Source: an uncultured beta proteobacterium
GTDB taxonomy: Bacteria; Pseudomonadota; Gammaproteobacteria; Burkholderiales; Rhodocyclaceae
Assembly (NCBI GenBank): GCA_903908065.1
Contig: CAIVQO010000072.1
Coordinates: forward strand, 39,717 to 103,716
DNA: 64,000 bases
Direction of reading: 5' to 3'
Position 1 is the first letter of the stretch. Each line of letters begins with the position of its first letter. The position numbers were made by a program, and so were the translations under genes. Below are positions 30,739 to 39,711 of the stretch, piece by piece. Under the pieces are notes generated by a model that was not told the origin of the DNA, made no database searches, and saw nothing but the letters and a program-made list of their open reading frames with translations.

Positions 30739-33042
30739 TTATCCGCCCGACTTTTCCCGCAGGTGGTTGGCGTCGACCACCGCCAGCGCCGTCATGTTCA
30801 CCAGGCGGCGCACGGTGGCCGTGGCGGTGAGGATGTGCACCGGCTTGGCGGCCCCCAGCAGCACCGGGCCGACCGTGATGCCGTCGCCGGAGGTGGCCTT
30901 GATCAGGTTGAAGGCGATGTTGGCAGCGTCGACGTTGGGCATGATCAGCAGGTTGGCTTCGCCCTTGAGCCGCGAATCGGGGTAGAGCTTTTCGCGGATC
31001 TCCTGCGACAGCGCGGCGTCGCCGTGCATCTCGCCGTCGACTTCCAGCCAGGGCGCGGTTTCCTCGATCAGGGCACGCGCCGTCGCCATCTTCAGTGCCG
31101 ACTCCGAACGCACGCTGCCGAAATTCGAGTGCGAAAGCAGCGCCGCCTTGGGCTCGACGCCAAAGCGCTTCACCTCCTTGGCCGCCATCAGGGCGATCTC
31201 GGCGACCTGCTCGGGCGAGGGGTTGTCATTGACATAAGTGTCGCAGACGAAGAGCGTGTGCTTGGCCAGCAGCAGCATGTTCATCGCCGCGAAGCAGTGG
31301 GCGTCCTCCTCCAGCCCGATCACGTCGCTGACGTGCTTGAGGTGCTGGGCGTGGCGCCCGACCACGCCGCAAAGCATGGCGTCGACATAGCCGCGACGCA
31401 GCAGCATGGCGCCGATCAGGGTGTTGTCCGAGCGCAGGGCCTGCTTGGCAATGCCCGGCGTGACGCCCTGGCGCCCCATGATGCCGTGGTAGTCCTGCCA
31501 CAGTTCCTTGTAACGCGGATCGGAATCCGGGTTGACTACCTCGAAGTCGCGTCCCGCCTGCAGGCGCAGACCGGATTTTTCGATGCGCATGCCGATCACT
31601 TCGGGGCGGCCGATCAGCACCGGCTGGGCCAGGCCCTCGTCGAGTACCGCCTGCACCGCGCGCAGCACGCGCTCATCCTCGCCCTCGCAGTAGATCACCC
31701 GGCGCGGCGCTTTCTTGGCGGCGGCAAACACAGGCTTCATGACGAAGCCGGAGTGATAGACGAAGCTGTCGAGCTTGTTGCGGTAGGCATCGAAGTCGGC
31801 GATCGGGCGTGTCGCCACGCCGGAGTCGGCCGCCGCCTTGGCCACCGCCGGCGCGATCTTGACGATCAGGCGCGGGTCGAAGGGGCGCGGGATCAGGTAG
31901 TCGCGGCCGAAGGCCAGGCTCTCGCCGCCGTAGGCCTGGGCCACCACGTCGGAGGCTTCCGCCTGTGCCAGCTCGGCGATGGCGCGCACCGCGGCGAGCT
32001 TCATCTGCTCGGTGATGGTAGTGGCGCCGGCATCCAGCGCGCCACGGAAGATGAAGGGGAAGCACAGGACGTTGTTGACCTGGTTCGGGTAATCCGACCG
32101 TCCGGTGGCGATGATCGCGTCGTCACGCACGGATTTGACTTCTTCGGGCGTGATTTCCGGCGTCGGGTTGGCCAGCGCCAGGATCAGCGGGTTCTTCGCC
32201 ATCTTCGCCACCATCGCCGGCTTGACCACGCCGCCGGCGGAGAGGCCGAGGAAGACATCGGCGCCTTCGATGATCTCGGCCAGCGTGCGCGCATCGGTCT
32301 TCTTGGCGTAGCGATCCTTGATCGGGTCCATCAGCTTTTCGCGCCCGACATAGACCACGCCCTCGATGTCGGTGACCCAGATGTTCTCCACCTTGACGCC
32401 GAGGTTCACCAGCAGGTCGAGGCAGGCCAGGGCGGCAGCACCGGCACCGGAGGTGACCAGCTTGACGTCTTCCACCTTCTTGCCGACCAGGTTCAGGCCG
32501 TTGAGGATCGCCGCGCCGACCACGATGGCGGTGCCGTGCTGGTCGTCGTGGAAGACCGGGATCTTCATGCGTTCGCGCAGCTTGGCTTCGACGTAGAAGC
32601 ACTCCGGCGCCTTGATGTCTTCCAGGTTGATGCCACCGAAGGTGGGCTCCATGGCGGCGATCATGTCCACCAGTTTGTCCGGATCATTCTCGGCCAGTTC
32701 GATGTCGAACACGTCGATCCCGGCGAACTTCTTGAACAGCACGCCCTTGCCTTCCATCACCGGCTTGCCGGCCAGCGGGCCGATGTTGCCGAGGCCGAGC
32801 ACGGCGGTGCCGTTGGTCACCACGCCGACCAGGTTGGCGCGCGAGGTCAGGCGGCTGGCCGACGCCGGGTCGGCGACGATGGCGTTGCAGGCGGCGGCGA
32901 CGCCCGGCGAGTAGGCCAGGGCGAGGTCACGCTGGTTGGTGAGGCCCTTGGTCGGCACCACCGCGATTTTTCCGGGCGTCGGCCACTCGTGGTATTCGAG
33001 GGCGGCGGCGGAGAGGTTTTCCTGTTCGGTAGACATGGTCAT
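30739..33042 (-). CDS. maeB: NADP-dependent malic enzyme with phosphotransacetylase-like domain
   Basis: 767 residues, the full MaeB length. The N-terminal malic enzyme part (about 1-430) shows [33 protein letters not shown], the catalytic/metal region [22 protein letters not shown] (here [15 protein letters not shown]) and the NADP-binding [10 protein letters not shown]. The C-terminal part (about 440-767) is phosphotransacetylase-like, thought to regulate the enzyme by acetyl-CoA. It decarboxylates malate to pyruvate, supplying NADPH and pyruvate during growth on C2/C4 substrates. TTCGGT-GGATGACC precedes the start with an AGGATG-type site. Confidence 0.95.
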   Translation of the reverse strand: MTMSTEQENLSAAALEYHEWPTPGKIAVVPTKGLTNQRDLALAYSPGVAAACNAIVADPASASRLTSRANLVGVVTNGTAVLGLGNIGPLAGKPVMEGKGVLFKKFAGIDVFDIELAENDPDKLVDMIAAMEPTFGGINLEDIKAPECFYVEAKLRERMKIPVFHDDQHGTAIVVGAAILNGLNLVGKKVEDVKLVTSGAGAAALACLDLLVNLGVKVENIWVTDIEGVVYVGREKLMDPIKDRYAKKTDARTLAEIIEGADVFLGLSAGGVVKPAMVAKMAKNPLILALANPTPEITPEEVKSVRDDAIIATGRSDYPNQVNNVLCFPFIFRGALDAGATTITEQMKLAAVRAIAELAQAEASDVVAQAYGGESLAFGRDYLIPRPFDPRLIVKIAPAVAKAAADSGVATRPIADFDAYRNKLDSFVYHSGFVMKPVFAAAKKAPRRVIYCEGEDERVLRAVQAVLDEGLAQPVLIGRPEVIGMRIEKSGLRLQAGRDFEVVNPDSDPRYKELWQDYHGIMGRQGVTPGIAKQALRSDNTLIGAMLLRRGYVDAMLCGVVGRHAQHLKHVSDVIGLEEDAHCFAAMNMLLLAKHTLFVCDTYVNDNPSPEQVAEIALMAAKEVKRFGVEPKAALLSHSNFGSVRSESALKMATARALIEETAPWLEVDGEMHGDAALSQEIREKLYPDSRLKGEANLLIMPNVDAANIAFNLIKATSGDGITVGPVLLGAAKPVHILTATATVRRLVNMTALAVVDANHLREKSGG

Positions 33043-33164
33043 CCTCCGGCATTTTTCTTGGTAAGCCGCGCATCATAGGCCGCCCAGGCTGACAGCACCA
33101 TTACGGAAATCCACGACAGGGCCGCCGCCGGTAGAATCCGCCGCATTCCATTGAAAGGGGCATC

Positions 33165-33971
33165 ATGAAGCGCGTTGTTTTCAATCAGAAAGGCGGCGTC
33201 GGCAAGAGCACCATCACCTGCAACCTGGCGGCGATTTCGGCGGCGCGGGGCGCTCGCACCCTGGTCATCGACCTCGATCCGCAGGCCAATTCCACCCAGT
33301 ACCTGCTCGGTGCGGCGGCCAAGGATCTGCAGCTTACCGCCAACGAATTCTTCGAACAGATGCTGAGTTTCAAGCTGCGCCCGCTGCCGACCGAAGACTT
33401 CATCGCCGCGACGCCCTTCGAGAACCTTTCCATCCTGCCGTCCGGCCCGGCCCTCGAAGAATTGCAGGCCAAGCTCGAATCGCGCTACAAGATCTACAAG
33501 CTGCGCGAGGCGCTCGATGCGCTCGAAGGCTATGACGAGATCTGGATCGACACGCCGCCGGCGCTGCACTTCTACACGCGCTCGGCGCTGATTGCCGCCG
33601 ACGCCTGCCTGATCCCCTTCGACTGCGACGAATTCGCCCGCAAGGCCCTCTACAGCCTGCTCGACAACGTCAATGAGATCCGCGCCGACCACAACGCCGG
33701 ACTCGAAATCGAAGGAATCGTCATCAACCAGTTCCAGGCGCGTGCCAGTCTGCCGCAGCAGGTGGTGACCGAACTGCGCAGCGAGGGCTTGCCGGTGCTG
33801 GCATCCTTCCTTTCGTCCTCGGTCAAGATCAAGGAATCGCACCAGCAGGCGAAGCCGATGATCCACCTCGACCGCAGCCACAAGCTGGCGCTGGAGTTCG
33901 GCGCGCTGTTCGACGAGATCGAAGCGGCGCGCAAGGCGCGGGCCAAGGCGGCAGCGAAGAAGCGCGCCTGA
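33165..33971 (+). CDS. ParA-family ATPase (second orphan)
   Basis: 268 residues. Deviant Walker A is FNQKGGVGKSTITCNLAA (residues 6-23), followed by VIDLDPQANSTQYLLG and DEIWIDTPPALHFYTRSAL, the Walker B region. The C-terminal tail is Lys/Ala-rich (KARAKAAAKKRA), as in DNA-binding ParA relatives. AAAGGGG precedes the ATG and TAGAAT at 33132 resembles a -10 box. There is no ParB partner; the next gene is a small zinc-ribbon membrane protein. It is not closely similar to the ParA at 28339. Confidence 0.9.
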   Translation: MKRVVFNQKGGVGKSTITCNLAAISAARGARTLVIDLDPQANSTQYLLGAAAKDLQLTANEFFEQMLSFKLRPLPTEDFIAATPFENLSILPSGPALEELQAKLESRYKIYKLREALDALEGYDEIWIDTPPALHFYTRSALIAADACLIPFDCDEFARKALYSLLDNVNEIRADHNAGLEIEGIVINQFQARASLPQQVVTELRSEGLPVLASFLSSSVKIKESHQQAKPMIHLDRSHKLALEFGALFDEIEAARKARAKAAAKKRA

Positions 33972-34012
33972 TCCCCTTGCTTCGCGGACACGCTTCGCCG
34001 GTTACCTAGCGC

Positions 34013-34270
34013 GTGGGCCCCAGTCGCGAAAGCTATGCCTGTGCGATGTGCAGCGAGAAGCTGCCGCGCGAGTTCGTGCATCGCAATCGGGCGGGCGCCT
34101 ACATTTGCCACGTTTGCCAGGCCGAGCGCAACCAGGCCGGCCTGTTCGAGCTTTCGTGGAAAAGGTTGCGCCGGCGCCTGCACTGGATCAGCCGCCCGGT
34201 GCTCTATGGGGTGTCCAGCCTGGCACTGGCGCTGGCGGTCGCGTACCTGATCGTGCAGCTGTTCAATTAG
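34013..34270 (+). CDS. Small zinc-ribbon membrane protein
   Basis: 85 residues from GTG 34013; no better start exists and there is no strong ribosome-binding site. Two CxxC pairs (CAMC at 10-13 and CHVC at about 32-35) form a likely zinc ribbon, followed by a basic stretch (WKRLRRRLHW) and one TM helix (about 62-82, VLYGVSSLALALAVAYLIVQLF). The orientation rule (basic side inward) places the zinc ribbon in the cytoplasm. Family unknown. It follows the ParA gene by 41 bases and its stop overlaps the flippase stop by four bases. Confidence 0.65.
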   Translation: MGPSRESYACAMCSEKLPREFVHRNRAGAYICHVCQAERNQAGLFELSWKRLRRRLHWISRPVLYGVSSLALALAVAYLIVQLFN

Positions 34271-35520
34271 GCCTGCGGCGGGCTTCCGCCGGAAGTCTTG
34301 CAGGTATGGCCCAGCGCCAAGCCATTGAAGGCGCAGTAGGCGACATAGGCCAGCATCCAGCACAGGCCTATTGCGGTCAGTGTCATGGCGCCGGGCAGCA
34401 GCCAGAGCAGTACGGCAAACAGCGGTAATGAGAAGAATTCGCCCAGGCTTACGGCCCGCCCTGCGCCACGCGCGAACAATCCGAACAGGAAGACCCACGA
34501 GATCATGCGCAGGGCATCGCCCATCAGGAAGTACAGCGCATCGCCGCGGCTTGCCGGCAGGTCGGCACGGTAGAGCAGGGCCAGCACCTGCGGCAGCAGC
34601 AGCCAGAGCAGGCCAAGCGCAAGCAGGGCGGGCGCCACGACCCCTCGGGCGGTGGCCCATAGCTCACGCCGGAACGGCAGGGCCTCGCGGGCAGCGGCCA
34701 GACGCGGCAGGTAATGGGCCTGCATCAGGCCGCCGGCGATGGCGGTGATCCACTCGCTGCTGCGCCAGATTGCCTGCACGGCGCCGGCCGTCTCCCAGGA
34801 CGCTGCCTCGCCGATCCGTTGCCGGGCCACGGCCGTCGCCAGGGGGCTGAAAATGCCGATCGCCAGTCCGGCATAAACGAAGGGCCGCAGTGCGTGTTGC
34901 GGCATGCGCCAAGCCAGCCAGGTGCCCCCCCGATTCAGGATCAACAGGGTAATCGCAAGCCCCGTCGCCGCCTGTGCCGCCAGCAGCGCTTCCAGTTCGC
35001 GGCCGGTGGCTGTCAGCGCCAGCGCCACCAGCGGCACGGCGAGCACCAGTCCGGCCAGCAGCATGGCGCGCCCCGCTTGGCCGCGTCCTAGCAGCCAGAA
35101 GGACAGCAGGCCGGGGGCCACGCTCAGCCAGCCGGCGGCAAGGGCCGGTAGGGCAAGCCAGGCCAGGGCCGCGGGCAGCACGGGCAACCGGCCTAGGGCG
35201 AGAAGCAGCGCGCACGCCGCCAGGCAGCCCCCGGACACGATCAGGCCGAGGCGCAGGCCTTCGCCCAAAAGTCGGCGCTGGTCGGACGGCGATCGGGTGG
35301 CGACCAGGCCGGTCAGGCCGATGCCGATGCCGGCCAGCGTGACGCCGGAGATGACGTCGGCAAGGCTGGTCAGCTGCGCCCATTGCGCCACCAGTTCGGC
35401 GCCGCCGCGCAGAGCCAGCAGCTTGTCGATCATGGCGCGTCCGGCCAGGCCGGCAAGGACGACGCCCAGGGCCAGGATCAGCTTGCTTCGGATTGCGGCA
35501 TTTGCCGTTGCGGATGACAA
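34267..35520 (-). CDS. Wzx-like polysaccharide flippase
   Basis: 417 residues with 12 or so hydrophobic segments, matching the MATE/MOP-type O-antigen or lipid-linked oligosaccharide flippases (WzxE-like): IRSKLILALGVVLAGLAGRAMIDKLLALRGG at the start, internal PFVYAGLAIGIFSPLATAVARQRIG, and MGDALRMISWVFLFGLFARGA, a typical Wzx segment. The start is TTG 35520; no ATG or GTG lies near it. It lies 39 bases after the REC-SpoIIE gene on the same strand and could be the last gene of that operon. Other O-antigen genes are not nearby. Substrate unknown. Confidence 0.8.
   Translation of the reverse strand: MSSATANAAIRSKLILALGVVLAGLAGRAMIDKLLALRGGAELVAQWAQLTSLADVISGVTLAGIGIGLTGLVATRSPSDQRRLLGEGLRLGLIVSGGCLAACALLLALGRLPVLPAALAWLALPALAAGWLSVAPGLLSFWLLGRGQAGRAMLLAGLVLAVPLVALALTATGRELEALLAAQAATGLAITLLILNRGGTWLAWRMPQHALRPFVYAGLAIGIFSPLATAVARQRIGEAASWETAGAVQAIWRSSEWITAIAGGLMQAHYLPRLAAAREALPFRRELWATARGVVAPALLALGLLWLLLPQVLALLYRADLPASRGDALYFLMGDALRMISWVFLFGLFARGAGRAVSLGEFFSLPLFAVLLWLLPGAMTLTAIGLCWMLAYVAYCAFNGLALGHTCKTSGGSPPQA
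35268..35293 (-). repeat. Dispersed 26-bp motif, copy D
   Basis: Copy of (A/T)T(C/T)GCCG-N5-CCAGCGCCGACTTT inside the flippase gene (coding SPSDQRRLL on the minus strand). Its coding position makes chance similarity possible. Confidence 0.4.
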
Positions 35521-35559
35521 TCGAAATGGCTTCCGGTCACGCAGACCCTTTGCGCTGCC

Positions 35560-36726
35560 TCAGGCCATGCGCTGGAGCGAGAGCAGGGTGATGTCGTCAT
35601 GGCGACTACGACCTTCAATGCCGGCCGTGGCACGGCTGAGCACCGATGCCAACAGCGCGTCAGGCTCGCCGGAACCCGCCACGAGGAGGTCGAGCAATGC
35701 GGCCTCGCTCTGCGCATCGGTGTCGCCTAGCGCCTCTGACACGCCGTCGGTAAACGCCAGCAGGCAGTCGCCGGGCAAAAAGGGGGCTGTAGCTATGGTG
35801 TGACGCAAGCCAGGCATCATTCCCACTGCCGGTCCGGTGGGGGGCAGTCGCTCGACCTTGCCGCTGGCGCGCTTGTGCAGCAATGCAGGTTCGTGTCCGG
35901 CATTGATGTAGCTGAACTGGCCGGAATCCGGGTCGAGGATGCCAACGAACATGGTGGCGAACATGTTTTCCTGCCCATGCTCGATGGCGATATAGTCATT
36001 GAGGGAGGCGATGCCGCGTCCCAGCGTGTCGGCGGTGGCTTCGGTTTCGGATACCTGGATCAGCATGGCGCGCAGCAGACTGCGGAACAGGGCCATGTAG
36101 AGCGCGGCACCGACACCTTTGTCGCAAACATCGGCAACGACGATGGCCAGTCGGTCTCCCGGCAGGATCAGGGCGTCGTAGAAATCGCCGCCAACCTGGC
36201 GCGCCGGCTGGCATAGCGCGGCAATTTTCCAGTTCCGGATCAGTGGCAGTTGCCGTGGCAGGAAGCCCTGCTGGATACGACGGCCGATCTCGAGCTCGCG
36301 CGACAGCGCTTGCAAGGTCGCTTGCTTCTGGTCTGCAAGCCGTTTCTTGTTCAGCGAGGATTCGATGCGCGCCTGGAGGATCACCGCATTGAACGGTTTG
36401 CTGAGGTAGTCGTCGGCGCCAAGTTCGAGGCAGCGCACGACGCTTTCGATCTCGTCGATGGCAGACACCATAACCACCGGGATTTCGTTCAGCTGCGGAT
36501 CTTCCTTGATCCGGCGCAGGGTTTCGTAGCCGTCCATCTCGGGCATGGTGATGTCGAGCAGGACCATGTCCCAATGGCTGGCGCGGAGCTGCTCCAGGGC
36601 TGCCCGTCCGTTTTCCGCGAAGCCCGTTTCGTGCCCCAGTCGGCGCACGCGGCGCGAAAGCAGGTCGCGGTTCACCTCGAGGTCGTCTACGACCAGCAGC
36701 CTGGCAATTTTTCCGTCCGGGCTCAT
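35560..36726 (-). CDS. REC-SpoIIE (RsbU-like) serine phosphatase
   Basis: 388 residues. A receiver domain (about 8-125: LLVVDDLEVNRD, phospho-acceptor in MVLLDITMPEMDG, Lys in LSKPF) is joined by a coiled coil to a PP2C/SpoIIE phosphatase domain (about 165-385). The metal-binding acidic motifs are present: VADVCDKGVGAALYMALFR and AFTDGVSEALGD. This is the RsbU/RssB-like arrangement in which receiver phosphorylation tunes a phosphatase that reactivates a STAS antagonist. The gene starts with ATGA overlap on the patatin B stop (36723-36726), so it is translated with the lipases. The STAS substrate is most likely the protein at 38523-38867. Confidence 0.93.
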   Translation of the reverse strand: MSPDGKIARLLVVDDLEVNRDLLSRRVRRLGHETGFAENGRAALEQLRASHWDMVLLDITMPEMDGYETLRRIKEDPQLNEIPVVMVSAIDEIESVVRCLELGADDYLSKPFNAVILQARIESSLNKKRLADQKQATLQALSRELEIGRRIQQGFLPRQLPLIRNWKIAALCQPARQVGGDFYDALILPGDRLAIVVADVCDKGVGAALYMALFRSLLRAMLIQVSETEATADTLGRGIASLNDYIAIEHGQENMFATMFVGILDPDSGQFSYINAGHEPALLHKRASGKVERLPPTGPAVGMMPGLRHTIATAPFLPGDCLLAFTDGVSEALGDTDAQSEAALLDLLVAGSGEPDALLASVLSRATAGIEGRSRHDDITLLSLQRMA

Positions 36727-37613
36727 GCGGCAGTCTTCGCGTCGGCGGCGAGCAGTCGGCGCAGGTATCCGATTTCGCGTTCGGTCGCTTGCGCGCCGAG
36801 GTCCACCAGTTCCGGAATCAGGTGCGCATCGCCAAGTCCCACGGGAAAGGGGATCTCCGGAATGATGGGAACCACCTCGGCGTGGTGCGACAGACTGTAG
36901 AACGCGTACTGTGATCGATACAGATGGTTGACCACGATCGTCTTCAGCCGCAGGAACAGGTCCATGCCGGAGCGCGAGCCGGACTGCAGGGACTCCTCGA
37001 AGCCCATGGCAATGATGATGTCCGCCCCCTCGCGCACCGCGATGTCGATCGGCAGCGGGTCGCAGGCGGCGCCGTCCACCATCTGGCGGCCGCCTATCGG
37101 CCAGGGCGGGAAGACCAGGGGGATCGCAACGGTGGCGCGGATGGCGTCGAACAGGCGGCCGGACGAGAAAACCTGCTTTTCGCCGGTGTCGAAGTCGGTG
37201 GCGACCACATGCAGGGGCAGCTTGAGATCCTCGAAGCAGCGGTCACCCACAAAGTCGCGGATGCCGCGGTTGAGGGCCGCGTCGTGGAGGATGCCGAGGA
37301 GTTCGTCGAAACGGAAGAGCTTCGGCAGTAGCAGGCCGAGCAGTCCACGATACGAGAGGCGACCGAACATGCCGTGCGAAGCCTTCTCGAAATATGACGC
37401 GGCAGCATCCGCATCGCCGCCGCCGTCGGCAGCCCATGTTCCGCAGAAGGCCCCGCCGCTGCAGGCGACGACCATGTCGATAGGTATCGATTCCCGCTGC
37501 AGGACCTTCATGGCGCCGAAGGCGGCAATGCACTTGAGTCCGCCCGAACCGATCACGAGGGCGACGCGCGGACGCTCTGTCGGGGCGCCGGTTGCTGACA
37601 GGCGCGCGTTCAC
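36723..37613 (-). CDS. Patatin-like phospholipase B
   Basis: About 296 residues from GTG 37613, which overlaps the upstream stop as GTGA; the longer open frame lies inside patatin A and is rejected. The patatin fold is marked by VALVIGSGGLKCIAAFGAMKVL (oxyanion-hole region) and the nucleophile elbow VVACSGGAFCG with Ser52. The elbow reads A-C-S-G-G, so the first Gly of GxSxG is Ala. The dyad Asp lies in MVDGAACDP. The family hydrolyses acyl esters of membrane lipids. It is a tandem paralogue of patatin A (C-terminal halves align: TEREIGYLRRLLAA vs RAQMPYLRELLAA). Soluble, no signal peptide. Confidence 0.88.
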   Translation of the reverse strand: MNARLSATGAPTERPRVALVIGSGGLKCIAAFGAMKVLQRESIPIDMVVACSGGAFCGTWAADGGGDADAAASYFEKASHGMFGRLSYRGLLGLLLPKLFRFDELLGILHDAALNRGIRDFVGDRCFEDLKLPLHVVATDFDTGEKQVFSSGRLFDAIRATVAIPLVFPPWPIGGRQMVDGAACDPLPIDIAVREGADIIIAMGFEESLQSGSRSGMDLFLRLKTIVVNHLYRSQYAFYSLSHHAEVVPIIPEIPFPVGLGDAHLIPELVDLGAQATEREIGYLRRLLAADAKTAA

Positions 37614-38509
37614 TGCCTGCCGGAAACAGTTCCGGCCGCCGCCTGCTCGGCGGCCAGCAGCTCGCGCAGGTAGGGCATCTGTGCCCGGGTGCATTTTTCG
37701 CCTTCTTCGACGATGTAGGGCACCTTTTCCGTGTCGAACAAGCGAATGCGTTGGCTGAACTCGGGAATGATGGCAATCACTTCCGAATGGTGAGCAATGC
37801 TGTGAAAGGAAAAGCGCGACTTGAGCAGGTTGTTGGACATGATCGCGCTGAGCTGGAAGGCAAAGCGCCCGGCGCTGCCTATCCGTTCTTGATATGGGCT
37901 TTCGAAGCCGACCGCAATGATCACCCGTGCGCCATGCTTGATCGCCACGCTTACCGGCAACGGGTCGGCGAGGTAACCGTCGACCAGCAGCTTGCCGTCG
38001 ATCCGTACCGGTGCGAAAGCGAAGGGCAGGGCCACGCTGGCGCGGATGGCGTCGGCGATCGAGCCGTGATGGAGGTCGACCAGTTCGCCGTCGGCAAAGT
38101 CGGTGGCAGTAATGTGCAGCGGGATCTGCGTGTCCTCGATGCGACGGTCGCCGAAGAATTGGTGCAGCAGCCTGTCCTTGGGGCGGTCGTCGCGCAGGCC
38201 GAAGCTATCTGCGCGAAAGCCGAACAGGCGCGGCGCCAGTGCGCTGAGCATGCCCATGGTATTGCGCTTGGCGGTGAGCTCCTTGGTCCAGAGCCGGCTG
38301 GTCACCTCCATGCATTGCTTGGCGTCATAGCCTAGCGCCACCACGGCCGCGAAGATTGCCCCGGCGCTGCAGCCGACGACGCGCTCGATGGCGATGCCTT
38401 CCTCCGCCAGCGCCTTGACGACGCCGATGGCGGCAGCGCACTTGACGCTGCCCGAGCCGATGACCAGGGAGACGGCCGGCTGGCCGGGCATGTGGGCGGT
38501 CGCGTTCAT
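37610..38509 (-). CDS. Patatin-like phospholipase A
   Basis: About 299 residues from ATG 38509, with AGGAGG five bases upstream; ATG 38512 directly before it is nearly as good. SLVIGSGSVKCAAAIGVVKAL is the Gly-rich oxyanion-hole region, GCSAG contains nucleophile Ser48 in a full GxSxG elbow, and LVDGYLADP carries the dyad Asp. No signal peptide or TM segment, so it acts on the inner face of the membrane or on cytosolic lipids. It lies 13 bases after the STAS gene and is coupled to patatin B. RssA-type patatins are the nearest class by feel; activity is predicted, not shown. Confidence 0.9.
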   Translation of the reverse strand: MNATAHMPGQPAVSLVIGSGSVKCAAAIGVVKALAEEGIAIERVVGCSAGAIFAAVVALGYDAKQCMEVTSRLWTKELTAKRNTMGMLSALAPRLFGFRADSFGLRDDRPKDRLLHQFFGDRRIEDTQIPLHITATDFADGELVDLHHGSIADAIRASVALPFAFAPVRIDGKLLVDGYLADPLPVSVAIKHGARVIIAVGFESPYQERIGSAGRFAFQLSAIMSNNLLKSRFSFHSIAHHSEVIAIIPEFSQRIRLFDTEKVPYIVEEGEKCTRAQMPYLRELLAAEQAAAGTVSGRQ

Positions 38510-38522
38510 CATGCCCTCCTGT

Positions 38523-38867
38523 TCATGCCGCCGTGCCGAAGCTGGCCGCAGCGGCAGCCACATCGTCGTAGATCTTGATGATGCTGGTGAAGCCGGAGAG
38601 GGACAAGACGCGCAGCACGTCGGGCTGGACGGCGGCGATGCGCAGGTCGCCGCCAAGTCGCCGGCTGTCCTTCACCGCGCCGAGCAGGGAGCGCAGGCCG
38701 GCGCTGCTGGTGTAGCTGACGGCGGAAAAATCGGCCACCAGCTTCACTCGACCCGCATTCAGTTCGCCGGTGAAGGCCTCGGTGAGCTTCTCGGCGCTGA
38801 GGCTGTCGACGCTGCCGCTGATGGCGACAAGGGTAACCGGGTCCTGCTGGGATATGCTGATGTTCAA
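38523..38867 (-). CDS. STAS-domain anti-sigma factor antagonist (RsbV-like)
   Basis: 114 residues, a stand-alone STAS domain. The conserved phosphorylation loop reads DFSAVSYTSSAGLRSLL, and Ser55 aligns with Ser58 of SpoIIAA, the residue phosphorylated by RsbW/SpoIIAB kinases and dephosphorylated by SpoIIE-type phosphatases. Its gene overlaps the RsbW-like gene by ATGA (38864-38867), matching the usual antagonist/kinase pairing. Two patatin genes follow directly. It is expected to switch partners between the kinase and an unidentified target. Confidence 0.92.
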   Translation of the reverse strand: MNISISQQDPVTLVAISGSVDSLSAEKLTEAFTGELNAGRVKLVADFSAVSYTSSAGLRSLLGAVKDSRRLGGDLRIAAVQPDVLRVLSLSGFTSIIKIYDDVAAAAASFGTAA

Positions 38868-39328
38868 GCTGTTTCTCCTTTTCGCGTGGCGAGGAATTTC
38901 ACGAGGGTCAGGTGGTTGCCGGTCGCTTTGGCGTGGCTGTAGGTCTGTGCGTCGGTCACCTGGCGCATCAGGTGCACGCCGAGTCCGCCGAGGGGCAAGG
39001 CCTGCACATCATCGGTGCCAGCCTGCGGGGTCGCCAGGCGCAGAGGATCGAAGGGGCGGCCGCGATCATGGATGTCGACGCGGATTGCCGGCCGACCCTC
39101 CCAGGCGGAAAGTTCGACATCGAGCGCGATTTCGCCCGGATCATCTTCACTGTATGCGTGGCGGATAACATTCACGCAAGCCTCTTCGACCGCCAGGCGC
39201 AGGTCGTGCCGCATCGCCGGATCGGCATCCGCCGCATCGCAGAGTTCGCTTACTGCATCCAGCAAGCTCGGCAGGAACTCCAGTCTTGCCGGGCCGCGGA
39301 GCGCGATCGACCTGCGCGGCGGCGTCAT
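38864..39328 (-). CDS. RsbW-like serine kinase/anti-sigma factor
   Basis: About 154 residues from ATG 39328, which overlaps the REC gene stop as ATGA. The GHKL ATPase motifs of RsbW/SpoIIAB are intact: N-box LRLAVEEACVNVIRHAY, G1-like DIHDRGRPFDPL and G2-like GGLGVHLMRQVTD. The domain occupies the whole chain. Such proteins bind sigma factors or other targets and phosphorylate the STAS partner. No sigma factor gene is near, so the target could be a sigma factor elsewhere or a member of this operon. Confidence 0.9.
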   Translation of the reverse strand: MTPPRRSIALRGPARLEFLPSLLDAVSELCDAADADPAMRHDLRLAVEEACVNVIRHAYSEDDPGEIALDVELSAWEGRPAIRVDIHDRGRPFDPLRLATPQAGTDDVQALPLGGLGVHLMRQVTDAQTYSHAKATGNHLTLVKFLATRKGETA

Positions 39329-39711
39329 TTTCCCGACCCCGCAAGCAGGCCATTGATTTTGCCGAGCAGGCGATCCAGCTCGACGGGCTTGGTGTCGAAA
39401 TCGTCGCAACCGGCCTCGAGCGAACGTTCGCGGTCGCCGGCCATGGCGTGTGCGGTGAGGGCGATCACCGGAATCGCGGCGGTTGTCGGCGCCGCCTTGA
39501 TGCGACGAGTCGCTTCCCATCCATCCAATTCGGGAAGGCTGATGTCCATCAGGATCAGGTCGGGCACTTCCTCGCCGGCCTTGCTCACCGCCTGTAGGCC
39601 ATCGACTGCGATGCTGACGGCAAAACCACGCAGTGTCAGGCGGCGCGACAGCATGTCGCGGTTGAGTTCGTTGTCCTCGACGAGGAGGATGCGCCCCTTG
39701 GCCTGGCTCAT
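39325..39711 (-). CDS. Single-domain response regulator (REC)
   Basis: About 128 residues from ATG 39711, overlapping the kinase stop as ATGA. A complete receiver domain with nothing else: [14 protein letters not shown], phospho-acceptor in [13 protein letters not shown], Thr in [11 protein letters not shown] and Lys in FDTKPVELD. It is of the CheY/hybrid-kinase-receiver class and most likely takes phosphate from the double kinase encoded upstream, competing with or relaying to the REC-SpoIIE protein. Confidence 0.92.
   Translation of the reverse strand: MSQAKGRILLVEDNELNRDMLSRRLTLRGFAVSIAVDGLQAVSKAGEEVPDLILMDISLPELDGWEATRRIKAAPTTAAIPVIALTAHAMAGDRERSLEAGCDDFDTKPVELDRLLGKINGLLAGSGK

Noticed and set aside
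30730..33078. Long plus-strand frame opposite maeB
   Set aside because: It is the shadow of a well-conserved malic enzyme with no recognisable domain of its own.
38510..38656. N-terminal extension of patatin A
   Set aside because: The extra 49 residues overlap the STAS gene and are low-complexity; AGGAGG precedes the ATG pair at 38512/38509.
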